Source of the DNA: Streptomyces albospinus
GTDB taxonomy: Bacteria > Actinomycetota > Actinomycetes > Streptomycetales > Streptomycetaceae
Length of the DNA: 64,000 nucleotides
NCBI RefSeq assembly: GCF_014648695.1
Contig: NZ_BMRP01000009.1
Coordinates: 55,773 to 119,772 of the forward strand
Direction of reading: 5' to 3'
A program made the position numbers and the translations under genes. This document shows positions 47,334 through 54,972 of this stretch, piece by piece; position 1 is the stretch's first letter, and each line of letters starts with the position of its first letter. The notes beneath the pieces were generated by a model. It saw nothing but the letters and a program-made list of their open reading frames with translations, searched no databases and was not told where the DNA came from.

Positions 47334-47585
47334 TCACTCGGTACGATCCCCCGTGATCCGCGCTTCATCGCTTGCCGCCTCAGCCGAGGCGAACGCTGCG
47401 ATGACATCAGCGCGCAGTTCGGGCTGCACTGTGTGAAGCGCATACCTCAGGCGCGCGGTCCGCCCACACTCGATGACTACAGCCTTGCGGTACTGAAACC
47501 ACACCCGGAGCGCCCCTACAGCCATTACCCCTAGAGGGAGCTGCACACCCCCATCGACGAGTGCCCCTACCAAGCCTGATCCCAT
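47334..47585 (-). CDS. Small single-pass membrane protein
   Basis: The 83-residue protein (MGSGLVGALVDGGVQLPLGV) has one hydrophobic helix at about residues 4-28, a basic junction (WFQYRKAVVIECGRTARLRY) and a charged C-terminal helix. ATG 47585 has GGGAGG 8 bases upstream. A GTG at 47594 and an ATG at 47591 are nearby alternatives. No family is recognised. It lies between attL and the NACHT gene, divergent from the latter and sharing its upstream inverted repeat, which suggests joint control. Confidence 0.55.
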   Translation of the reverse strand: MGSGLVGALVDGGVQLPLGVMAVGALRVWFQYRKAVVIECGRTARLRYALHTVQPELRADVIAAFASAEAASDEARITGDRTE

Positions 47586-47651
47586 GTTCATCACCTCCCT
47601 GCCACCGGCCTCCTGAGTGGAGTCCGTGTTGCGAGAAGCGTCGCGCGTCCG

Positions 47652-47682
47652 GCGAGTTTCCCACTACGCTTAGGAAACTCGC
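47652..47682. promoter_or_regulatory. Perfect inverted repeat over the NACHT gene promoter
   Basis: GCGAGTTTCC (47652-47661) and GGAAACTCGC (47673-47682) flank 11 bases containing TACGCT (47664-47669), a -10-like hexamer. It lies 23 bases before the NACHT start and 66 bases from the divergent small gene. A repressor bound here would cover the promoter. Confidence 0.6.
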
Positions 47683-47705
47683 AGAAACCGGCAGGGGGAG
47701 GGCTC

Positions 47706-50700
47706 GTGCCAGGAGGACGCCCGCCAGGGAACCACCGCGACGCCTACCCTGAGCTGTCCGAGTTGGCAGCGTGGTTCAAGCAAACAATCACGGCTGCCGG
47801 ATACCCGAGTGTTAACGCCTTCGTCCAAAGACACACCTTGGACAAGAACAAGGTGTACGAAGTCGTTCGCGGCAATACGCTGCTGTCCCTCGACTCAACG
47901 AAGGGTCTAGCAAGACTCCTCAATCGCAGCCCAGGGGAGGTTGAGCCAATTTGGCTCAGGGCACGTGAGGCGATGGATCGTAGACTCATGGCTGAAGGTA
48001 GCGAATCCTCGCCTCAAGTCACCTCTTGGGCAGAGATACCCCGCCCTGAACTAGCTCTGCGAAATGTACTTGATGCTCTCACCAATGCGACTGAGCAGCT
48101 GCCATACCGCCTGCTCGGTATCGCGCCACCACCCTTGGCGACTGTGTACGTACGGCAACGCCTGCGTGAAAGAACCCCCCCGGGGGGAGCAGACAGTTCC
48201 AAGGAGCGCGATCGCTCTTCGGGCACCGGTGATGTCGAGCAATTGAGCCTAGAAGGCCCAGTCACCGTTAACGACGCTTTGAATCGCAGCGAACATCTAC
48301 TGATCACCGGTGACCCTGGGGCAGGAAAGTCCACACTCGGGTATCACTTGGTTTCAAACCTGGCCCAGATATGGCTTCGACAGCAAAGTGCCACGAATCC
48401 ACCACTAGACGAACCAGTTGTGCCCTTGCGTGTCTCTGCACGATCGTTGGTTTCGGAGGGGCCATGGAGCACTGTGCTCGCCGAGGCGACACGGCGAGCA
48501 TTAGGCCCGTACTTGGTAACAGAGCCTAGTCAGCAACTATTTACAGGTCGAACTCACGGTGCCCGCTGGTTGGTCGTAGTTGATGGCCTTGATGAGATTC
48601 TGGACCGTCCTACGCGCACTTCTATCATCCGCGCACTAAGTCAGCACACCCGGGCGGGAAGCGCCTATCGGCTTGTAATTACAAGCCGCCCGCTACCTGA
48701 CGAGGAGTTGGCGCCTCTCCGAGGCACACAGGTGGGCGTCTGCCACATTGAGCCTTTCGAACCAGAAGAGCTCAAGCTCTTCGCTAAACGTTGGTTCCTA
48801 AGCCAGGACCCAATCACGGCCGAGCAGCGGTCAGCAGAATTCCTGCAACAAGTCTCTGATAGCAGGCTTAAAGACCTGGTACGTAATCCGCTACTGGCCT
48901 CCATTGCCGCGGTCGCAAGCACGCGAGAACCGGACCTTCCGCTGCCGACTAACAGAGTGGACCTCTATCAACGGTTCTACGACTATCTTGTCACTGACGA
49001 GGAGGCTAGTGGCCGGGCAACGCCAGTGGAGCTCAGACGCCTAGAGCACGGCCAGCCAGCCCGCTACAAACTTGCTCAGTGGGTGCATGACCATCGGATT
49101 GAGATTATCGACGCCATGGCTATTGAGCGCCTAGGGGCCGATACTCAGATCACCGACGCAGCATACGCCTGGGTGCAGAAAAATAGGCCTACTGATATAA
49201 ATCTGCCACCTGGATGGGAAGAAGTCTTAGATCGCCTGCTCATTGATACGGGAATGTTCGTCTACGAGAGTTCGGGGTTAAGGTTTCTCCATCACACTCT
49301 CGCCGAGTTCCTTGCGGCCCGAGCGCACGCGTCGACCATCCCTTCCGACTTCCCCAAGATGAAGGAGTGGTTTGAGCGTGGACTGAAGCCTTCGGAGCGA
49401 AATTTTGTACTAATGACCCTAGCATTGTGGGGTCGCGTAGCAGGCAACGAAATAGAGCTTGTTCTACGAGGGCTGCTAGAAGGCGGTAGGGAAGAGGCAC
49501 TACTGGCGGGAAGCCTTCTGGCCGAGAGCGAAACCGCTGGCGTAGGAGCGAGCCGTCTAGTGGTCGATAGACTGGTCGACCTGGCATTTGGTAGCGCTCT
49601 GGACGGGGCGCACGTTTACACCTTCAGTTCATTCGACAGTGCGTACAGAGGGCCTATTCGCATAGCGGGCACAATGTCTCGCGTTGACCGTGTATTTTCG
49701 ATAGTAAGCCTACTGATCGGAAATCAGTATGCCTCTTTGCGGCTGCGAGAACTAATCGCGGGTAATGACATCCCGTTTATTATTCGCCTTGGGGCGGTGG
49801 GTGCACTCAGTGCAGTCGCCACAGTCGATGAAGCTGCCCAGCTTCTTCACTCCTTGTCCTTCCATGCGGACCAGCCCATGATGCAAGCCATAGCCGCAGC
49901 TGGCTTGATCGAGATGAGAAATGGCCCGATTGGCGAATATGAGCGCTCACTTATCGATGGCGCGTTGGCGGATCCTCGTTGCGATTCGGAAACACGGGCG
50001 GCGATAGCAGATCTCTACATGGAGAGTGGAAACAAAGAGGAGGCCGTCGCCGTAGCGCGCATAGTGGCGAGCGATGACGGAGCACACCTCTCCGAGTTCC
50101 GGATTGCCGCAAAGATCATAGTCTCGGACCTGAGAGATCGAGACCAGAACCCAAAAGAGTCAATCCGAGATCTATTCCCTCGCATGACTTCGACACACCA
50201 GGCAGAAGTCACAAGGGAACTGTTCAATGCAGGGTACATTGAATACGCCCATGAACTAGCAGACGCCGTTATAGCGGACGCTGAGAGCTCGAGCCCTGCG
50301 CTGAGCATTGCTGTCGAGCTTCGCTCCAAGGAATCAAATCCTGGACAGATAGAGATCCTTTTATCGACCCTCAAGCGGCGACCGTCATGGGATTCAGAAC
50401 GCTCCGGCATCCTTACCGTACTAATGGAAAGCGGCGCAATCGCGCCACCGGTAGAGGACGCCGTTCAAATTCTTCGTGACCCCAGCTCACAGCCGTTCGA
50501 CATTGAACAGGCTATCAATATATGGATTGCCGGCCATAGTTCTGGCGATGTCCAGGAACTCATGGACATTTTGGCTGCGCGCCCCTACATGAACGCTTGG
50601 GCGCGTGCGAATGCTTCGGCAGCGTTGGCGGAGGGCGGACACCTAGAGGAAGCCGTAGCCATTGCGCGACCAGTGATAACAGACCCAATGACTGACGGGT

Positions 50701-51338
50701 TTGATCTTGATAGGGCCGCTGCAGTAATTCGCCAAGCACCAGAGTCTGTGCAAAATGAAGCTATCCGTTCGATCTCCGAATCAATTCTCGATGAAGAGCA
50801 AAAAAGAGTGCGCAGTATTGAGGTGCTCGCACTCCTGGGGAACAGTGAAAGCGTTCCAGATATTGCCCTCGAAATCTTGCAGGATCGCACCATTGATGAC
50901 AGGAAATTTTCTTCTGTACTTGAATCATTGATTAAGGCGTGCGGGGTTTCTGTTGCAGAGAGACTGGTGACCGCCCTAATCGATGAACAAGTCCCCCCTC
51001 TTCGTCTCTTCCAAGTTGCCGATTCGCTCGCTACCATAGGGGCGCTACCCCACGCCGTTCACCTCTGGAAACATATTATTTCCTCTTACGGATTGCCTCC
51101 CCTGGATGCATTCACAACACTAACTCGTTTGATAAACACCGACCATCGCCGAGTAGCTATAAATGCACTGCAGATGCTGGCCAATGATGAAAATCAAAAT
51201 TCTAGGGAAATCGTGCGCGCTCGCGGCCTCCTGGCATGGCTTATCTTTAGCGACCCCACACTCCCTCCTTGTTCTGCGTGCACTCAAGAGGCCAAAGAAG
51301 AGTGCCGAATATGTCTGGCAATAAACGCTGTCACCTGA
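47706..51338 (+). CDS. HTH-NACHT STAND ATPase with C-terminal helical repeats
   Basis: The 1,210-residue protein has an N-terminal helix-turn-helix-like domain (about 15-90: LSELAAWFKQTITAAGYPSV, KVYEVVRGNTLLSLDS). The NACHT ATPase follows: Walker A TGDPGAGKST at 201-210, Walker B LVVVDGLDE at 289-297, sensor VITSRP at 325-329, and the NACHT-end motif FLHHTLAEFLAARA near 527-540. About 650 residues of alpha-helical HEAT/TPR-like repeats then form a probable sensor, ending in a cysteine cluster C1189-x2-C1192-x7-C1200-x2-C1203. Codon use is visibly AT-richer than that of its neighbours, with in-frame TTA codons at 266, 508, 525 and 886, so bldA dependence is likely. GTG start follows GGGAGGG. 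Bacterial NACHT proteins are known in antiphage defence. That role is inferred. Confidence 0.9.
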   Translation: MPGGRPPGNHRDAYPELSELAAWFKQTITAAGYPSVNAFVQRHTLDKNKVYEVVRGNTLLSLDSTKGLARLLNRSPGEVEPIWLRAREAMDRRLMAEGSESSPQVTSWAEIPRPELALRNVLDALTNATEQLPYRLLGIAPPPLATVYVRQRLRERTPPGGADSSKERDRSSGTGDVEQLSLEGPVTVNDALNRSEHLLITGDPGAGKSTLGYHLVSNLAQIWLRQQSATNPPLDEPVVPLRVSARSLVSEGPWSTVLAEATRRALGPYLVTEPSQQLFTGRTHGARWLVVVDGLDEILDRPTRTSIIRALSQHTRAGSAYRLVITSRPLPDEELAPLRGTQVGVCHIEPFEPEELKLFAKRWFLSQDPITAEQRSAEFLQQVSDSRLKDLVRNPLLASIAAVASTREPDLPLPTNRVDLYQRFYDYLVTDEEASGRATPVELRRLEHGQPARYKLAQWVHDHRIEIIDAMAIERLGADTQITDAAYAWVQKNRPTDINLPPGWEEVLDRLLIDTGMFVYESSGLRFLHHTLAEFLAARAHASTIPSDFPKMKEWFERGLKPSERNFVLMTLALWGRVAGNEIELVLRGLLEGGREEALLAGSLLAESETAGVGASRLVVDRLVDLAFGSALDGAHVYTFSSFDSAYRGPIRIAGTMSRVDRVFSIVSLLIGNQYASLRLRELIAGNDIPFIIRLGAVGALSAVATVDEAAQLLHSLSFHADQPMMQAIAAAGLIEMRNGPIGEYERSLIDGALADPRCDSETRAAIADLYMESGNKEEAVAVARIVASDDGAHLSEFRIAAKIIVSDLRDRDQNPKESIRDLFPRMTSTHQAEVTRELFNAGYIEYAHELADAVIADAESSSPALSIAVELRSKESNPGQIEILLSTLKRRPSWDSERSGILTVLMESGAIAPPVEDAVQILRDPSSQPFDIEQAINIWIAGHSSGDVQELMDILAARPYMNAWARANASAALAEGGHLEEAVAIARPVITDPMTDGFDLDRAAAVIRQAPESVQNEAIRSISESILDEEQKRVRSIEVLALLGNSESVPDIALEILQDRTIDDRKFSSVLESLIKACGVSVAERLVTALIDEQVPPLRLFQVADSLATIGALPHAVHLWKHIISSYGLPPLDAFTTLTRLINTDHRRVAINALQMLANDENQNSREIVRARGLLAWLIFSDPTLPPCSACTQEAKEECRICLAINAVT

Positions 51339-51429
51339 GGTGTCACCATAGAAGATTTTCTTCTCCTGCTGAATAAGAGAGGGATCCTGTCACCCAGCGT
51401 CCATGTAGTTCCCCGCTTGTCCGCTACGC

Positions 51430-51441
51430 TGGTACGCACCA
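51430..51441 (+). promoter_or_regulatory. Operator-like palindrome before the GntR-Nudix gene
   Basis: TGGTACGCACCA differs at one base from TGGTGCGCACCA, which occurs twice at 53557-53593. It immediately follows a -10-like TACGCT (51425-51430) and lies 25 bases before the start codon, a suitable place for autorepression. Confidence 0.6.
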
Positions 51442-51466
51442 CGGCAGAACGGAGAGTGCTCCGCGG

Positions 51467-52255
51467 ATGGGACCGAAGACGGCCAAGGTCTACGAAATAA
51501 TTCGGGCGCGACTCGCCGCCGGCGAGTACGCCCCCGGAGCCAAGTTCCCCTCGGAACGCACGCTGGTCGAGGAACTCGGCATCGGCCGAACCGCGCTCCG
51601 GCAAGTCCTCGCCCGCCTCGTAGCTGAAGGTGCGTTGGAGGTTCGGGGGCGAAGCGCCTATCGAGTACCGGGCGCTGTGAGTGTGAAGACTCCGGAGGGG
51701 CTCGAAGCTTGGCGTATCCACGGCGAACGCAACCTCTACGACAACCGTTGGGTCAAACTCCAGCTCTGGGACGTGGAACCGCCCGGAGTGGAGCGCTTCG
51801 AGCATCACGTGGTGAAGCTGCACCACGTCGCCGTCACCGCGGTTCTGGACGGCCAGGACCGCGTACTGATGATGTGGCGGTACCGCTTTGTCCCACAGCA
51901 ATGGGGGTGGGAACTCCCGGGGGGCATCGTGGACGAAGGCGAGAACCCAGCAGACACCGCACTACGGGAAGTCGTGGAAGAGACGGGTTGGCGACCGAAG
52001 TCCGTGGAGCACGTTGTCACGTATCAGCCCATGGTCGGCATGGTCGACTCGCCTCACGAGATCTTCGTGAGCCACGGAGCCGAAAGGGTTGGTTCGCCGA
52101 CGGACGTGGAAGAGGCAGGACACATCGAGTGGGTGCCGCTCGCTGACATTCCAGGGCTCATGGCGCGCGGTGAGCTGATGGGCTCCGGCACCCTCGTTGC
52201 CCTGCTCCACATCCTGGCGAGCCGCGGCAAGCAGGGCGCTACAGCCGCGCACTGA
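51467..52255 (+). CDS. GntR-type repressor fused to Nudix hydrolase (KorSA/Pif-like)
   Basis: The 262-residue protein has a winged-helix GntR domain (1-66: KVYEIIRARLAAGEYAPGAK, TLVEELGIGRTALRQVLARL) joined to a Nudix domain. Its Nudix box is complete: G153, E159, R167-E168, E171-E172, G174. In pSAM2, KorSA is a GntR repressor of the replication/transfer genes and Pif is a Nudix protein that blocks redundant transfer. Here both activities sit in one chain. Its own upstream palindrome suggests autorepression. Its last 17 bases overlap the convergent XRE gene. Substrate of the Nudix part unknown. Confidence 0.85.
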   Translation: MGPKTAKVYEIIRARLAAGEYAPGAKFPSERTLVEELGIGRTALRQVLARLVAEGALEVRGRSAYRVPGAVSVKTPEGLEAWRIHGERNLYDNRWVKLQLWDVEPPGVERFEHHVVKLHHVAVTAVLDGQDRVLMMWRYRFVPQQWGWELPGGIVDEGENPADTALREVVEETGWRPKSVEHVVTYQPMVGMVDSPHEIFVSHGAERVGSPTDVEEAGHIEWVPLADIPGLMARGELMGSGTLVALLHILASRGKQGATAAH

Positions 52256-53369
52256 GCAGGTCGACGCGACGGCGCTGCCGCACCGAACCGGTGCGGCTCG
52301 CCAATAGCCGCGCCTGCCTCAAGTGGGTGTTCGCGTCGTCATACTCGGCTCGCACCAGATGCGCTTGCGCAAGGTCGGTGTGGAGTCCGGCCTGTGCTCG
52401 GACAAAGGTCGGATCCACCACCCCTAGCGCGCCATAGAGGCTGGTCACCGCTTCGTCATCGCCGAGCAACCCAAGAACATTGCCGCGCCACCGAGCCAGG
52501 TGGGCGCCGTTCAGGAAGATGCTCAGCATGTCCGGGTCCCGGTCCTCGGGGCCGTGCGGAATGCTCGCCGCGGCTGCATCGAGCGCGCGCCGACAGTCGT
52601 CCGGCATCCCAGCGTGAGCGCACAACTCGGCTTCCGCCGCGTGCAGCCATGCCCGGAGGCGGGGCGATCCGCCCCGCCCAAGGGTGCGTTGGGCATCGCG
52701 GACCAGGTCGAGGCCGAGCGACGGCCGGCCAGCCTCGCACAGCACGTACGCCTGCTCTCCCATCGCGTGAGCAAGGTACATCGGGGCTTCAGCGTCGTGC
52801 GCGGCCCGCTTCGCGAGTTCGTAGTGCCGCCAAGCCCGTTCGACCGCTCCCGAGTCAATCGCCTGCCATGCGGCAAGAGTTGATGCTCCAGCCAGCGCAA
52901 GGGCCACGGGGCGCCGCGCGCTGGGCAGCACCGCGAAGTTCAGCGCGTCCTCAAGACGGGAGAGATGCCCTGTCATCTGGTCGATCAGCCCGGAGGCACC
53001 CAACTGACGGTCCTGGGTGCGCAGTAGCTCGGTCTGGTCATTGAACACTTTCACCATGGATTCGCTGACGCTGCTGGCTGAGTCGATCCGACTCAGCAGC
53101 TCGTCGTACCCGTCGGCCATCGATGGCGCCGCCGCGAGCGGGCCACCCCTCAACTCCGCGTTCGTGACGCCGAGAAGCTGACGCAGGATCGCCGCGTAGC
53201 GGTCCGAGATGGTGCGCTTGCCGTTCTCCCACTCGGACACGTAGACCCGCAGACTCGCGGTCGACGCGACGTCGGTGACGTGCCGTCGGGCGTACTGCTC
53301 GATCTCGCGAACCAGTCGCTCTTGAGACCAGCCACGCGCCGTACGCGCACTTCGAAGTCCTGCGTTCAC
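52239..53369 (-). CDS. XRE-family regulator with TPR-like domain
   Basis: The 376-residue protein starts at GTG 53369 and has an N-terminal XRE helix-turn-helix (about 1-70: SARTARGWSQERLVREIEQY, VYVSEWENGKRTISDRYAAI). About 280 alanine/leucine-rich residues with tetratricopeptide character follow (ALAGASTLAAWQAIDSGAVE, RHYELAKRAAHDAEAPMYLA). Such HTH-TPR proteins are common in Streptomyces, some sensing peptides. The ribosome-binding site is weak. A 16-bp-arm inverted repeat lies 63 bases upstream. It converges with the GntR-Nudix gene, overlapping by 17 bases. Confidence 0.85.
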   Translation of the reverse strand: MNAGLRSARTARGWSQERLVREIEQYARRHVTDVASTASLRVYVSEWENGKRTISDRYAAILRQLLGVTNAELRGGPLAAAPSMADGYDELLSRIDSASSVSESMVKVFNDQTELLRTQDRQLGASGLIDQMTGHLSRLEDALNFAVLPSARRPVALALAGASTLAAWQAIDSGAVERAWRHYELAKRAAHDAEAPMYLAHAMGEQAYVLCEAGRPSLGLDLVRDAQRTLGRGGSPRLRAWLHAAEAELCAHAGMPDDCRRALDAAAASIPHGPEDRDPDMLSIFLNGAHLARWRGNVLGLLGDDEAVTSLYGALGVVDPTFVRAQAGLHTDLAQAHLVRAEYDDANTHLRQARLLASRTGSVRQRRRVDLLSARL

Positions 53370-53431
53370 AGGTCACCGCCCGGCGATAGGTCCACTCGCT
53401 GAGTTTCCCAGCATGCCTCACATCGCCGCAG

Positions 53432-53472
53432 GTCAACAGGGGTTAACAGGAAGGAAGTTAAGCCCTGTTGAC
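53432..53472. promoter_or_regulatory. Large inverted repeat upstream of the XRE gene
   Basis: GTCAACAGGGGTTAAC (53432-53447) and GTTAAGCCCTGTTGAC (53457-53472) are inverted copies with one mismatch, separated by 9 bases. Each arm contains a TTGAC on one strand, so promoter and operator may coincide. Confidence 0.6.
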
Positions 53473-53556
53473 TACCGGCACCCCCACCTCAAGCGGTCTT
53501 CTGGAGATGCACCGAGGCGGGCAACCGCCGCTCGAATCGACGAAGAGTCTTGACTC

Positions 53557-53593
53557 TGGTGCGCACCAGATGTCAACGTATTGGTGCGCACCA
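53557..53593 (+). promoter_or_regulatory. Tandem operator palindromes before the coupled operon
   Basis: TGGTGCGCACCA occurs at 53557-53568 and 53582-53593, 25 bases apart, each followed by GATG. TTGACT (53550-53555) lies directly before the first. A repressor bound at both would cover a promoter for the operon starting at 53709. The same word with one change precedes the GntR-Nudix gene. Confidence 0.6.
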
Positions 53594-53646
53594 GATGACG
53601 GAGTCGCCTCCGATTCACGGTGTGCATGAACGCTCTGCGTGGCGGT

Positions 53647-53673
53647 ACTCCCCAGCAAGGTCGCCCGCCGCCG
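53647..53673 (+). repeat. 27-base leader repeat, copy 1
   Basis: The 27 bases starting ACTCCCCAGCAAGGTCGCCC are identical to 60265-60291. Here they lie 36 bases before the first gene of the coupled operon, with a shorter GGCGG/CCGCC stem around the loop. Confidence 0.6.
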
Positions 53674-53708
53674 GAGCCCTCCCTGCTCGCCCGATTACAG
53701 GAGCATCT

Positions 53709-54023
53709 GTGCGCACGTACATCGGCAATCAAGAGATAGCGAGTGACACCGAGTTCGAGGAGCTGGCGTTCGGCTTCGACGAGTTCCCGCTCGGCATTGA
53801 TCACGACCTGTTCCGCGGCCCCCTCGGTGGGGAGTCACCGGAGGAGCAGGCGGCGCGGCTGGACGTGGCTCGCGAGGTGCTGCGGGATCTGCAGGAACAG
53901 GGCGAGGCGGGCGACGAGGTCGCCGCGTGGGACGCCCTCTACGCCGACGCCCTGACTGCCGTCGCCCCGCTTTGGATCGTTCGCGGCACCGGTCGTGTCG
54001 TAGGCCGGGAGGTGGCGGCGTGA
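53709..54023 (+). CDS. Acidic hypothetical protein, first gene of coupled operon
   Basis: The 104-residue protein starts at GTG 53709 (VRTYIGNQEIASDTEFEELA) with AGGAG 5 bases upstream. The longer in-frame start would translate the operator region. It is acidic and helical, with a conserved-looking EEQAARLDVAREVLRDLQEQ segment, and no family is recognised. Its stop overlaps the next start (GTGA). Lying first behind the TGGTGCGCACCA operators, it occupies the position of an activator gene such as pra in pSAM2, but no similarity is claimed. Confidence 0.7.
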   Translation: MRTYIGNQEIASDTEFEELAFGFDEFPLGIDHDLFRGPLGGESPEEQAARLDVAREVLRDLQEQGEAGDEVAAWDALYADALTAVAPLWIVRGTGRVVGREVAA

Positions 54024-54331
54024 GCGCGGGAACGATGGCCGCGCAGGCGGCAACGCTCACGTGCCTGGCCGGGATTGCGGTCAGCCACCCGGACCTTCCC
54101 GGCGCCTACTTCACCGCCAGCCGGATCGTCCCGAACGAGCTGAACGTCCAGCTCGACAGCCCCAGCAAGGTGGAAGCCTGGCGCGAGGCGCTGAACGTCC
54201 CGGTCGAGAAGGTCTTCGCGGACCGGATCGGCGACCGGCCGTCGCTGGAGTTCCGGGCGACCGTCTACCGGGTGGCGTTCCACGTGTACGCCGTCTACGA
54301 GGTGGCCGCGGTGGAAGCGGGTGCGGCATGA
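54020..54331 (+). CDS. Hypothetical protein, second gene of coupled operon
   Basis: The 103-residue protein starts at GTG 54020 with GGGAGG upstream and overlaps the previous stop. It reads AATLTCLAGIAVSHPDLPGA, NELNVQLDSPSKVEAWREAL, FRATVYRVAFHVYAVYEVAA, a compact alpha/beta layout seen in small actinobacterial plasmid proteins of unknown function. It ends ATGA-overlapped with the GGDEF gene. Confidence 0.7.
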   Translation: MSAGTMAAQAATLTCLAGIAVSHPDLPGAYFTASRIVPNELNVQLDSPSKVEAWREALNVPVEKVFADRIGDRPSLEFRATVYRVAFHVYAVYEVAAVEAGAA

Positions 54332-54972
54332 GCGCCACGATCGCGGCGCTGTCCGTCGCGCCCGTCGCCCTCGGCTGGGCGGTCCACAGCATCGTGTGGC
54401 GCCGTCGGATCGCTGCGGCCCGGCGGGACCCGCTGACGGGCCTGCCCACCCGCGCCCCCTTCGAGGCCCAGGCGCCTCGGCTGCTGGCGGCCGGGACGGC
54501 GGTGCTGGTCATCGACCTGGACAGCTTCAAGGCCCTCAACGACCGTCACGGCCACGCTGCCGGAGACGCGGCGCTGATCACCGTCGCGCACGTGTTGGCT
54601 GCGACCGCGGCCGTCATGGACGACTGCGCGGCGCGCCTTGGCGGGGACGAGTTCGTTCTCGCCCTGCCGATCCAGCACCCCGATGACCTGCCTTTCGAAC
54701 TGGCAAGCCTGCATGCGTGGTTGTGTGAGCCGTTCACCTTCGAGGGCAAGTCGGTCTCGGTCGGGGCGTCGATCGGCGCCGTCATGGTCGGCCAGGGGCC
54801 CGTCCCGCCGCTGGATCGGCTGATGCGACGTGCCGATGAGGCCATGTACGCGGCCAAGCAGACCGGCGCCGGCTGGTTCATCGCCACCGACACCACCCCG
54901 GCCCTGCCCACCACCAACGGCCGCCGCGCCGGCCGCCGAGGCACCGCCGGTGGATCGGAGGCGGCAGCATGA
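54328..54972 (+). CDS. GGDEF-domain diguanylate cyclase (membrane-anchored)
   Basis: The 214-residue protein has one short N-terminal membrane helix (residues 5-24) and a complete GGDEF domain: DPLTGLPTRAPFE, VIDLDSFKALNDRHGHAAGD and intact G105-G-D-E-F109, so cyclic di-GMP synthesis is expected. The inhibitory RxxD site is absent (V-M-D-D in its place), so product inhibition may be missing. A basic/Gly-rich tail follows. In Streptomyces c-di-GMP controls BldD and sporulation. On an element that spreads between mycelia this may link transfer to development. Coupled by ATGA at both ends. Confidence 0.9.
   Translation: MSATIAALSVAPVALGWAVHSIVWRRRIAAARRDPLTGLPTRAPFEAQAPRLLAAGTAVLVIDLDSFKALNDRHGHAAGDAALITVAHVLAATAAVMDDCAARLGGDEFVLALPIQHPDDLPFELASLHAWLCEPFTFEGKSVSVGASIGAVMVGQGPVPPLDRLMRRADEAMYAAKQTGAGWFIATDTTPALPTTNGRRAGRRGTAGGSEAAA

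Noticed and set aside
47070..47534. A plus-strand frame running through the terminator and tRNA fragment
   Set aside because: It would translate the tRNA-Tyr remnant and a terminator, and has no ribosome-binding site; the minus-strand gene at 47334-47585 is better supported.
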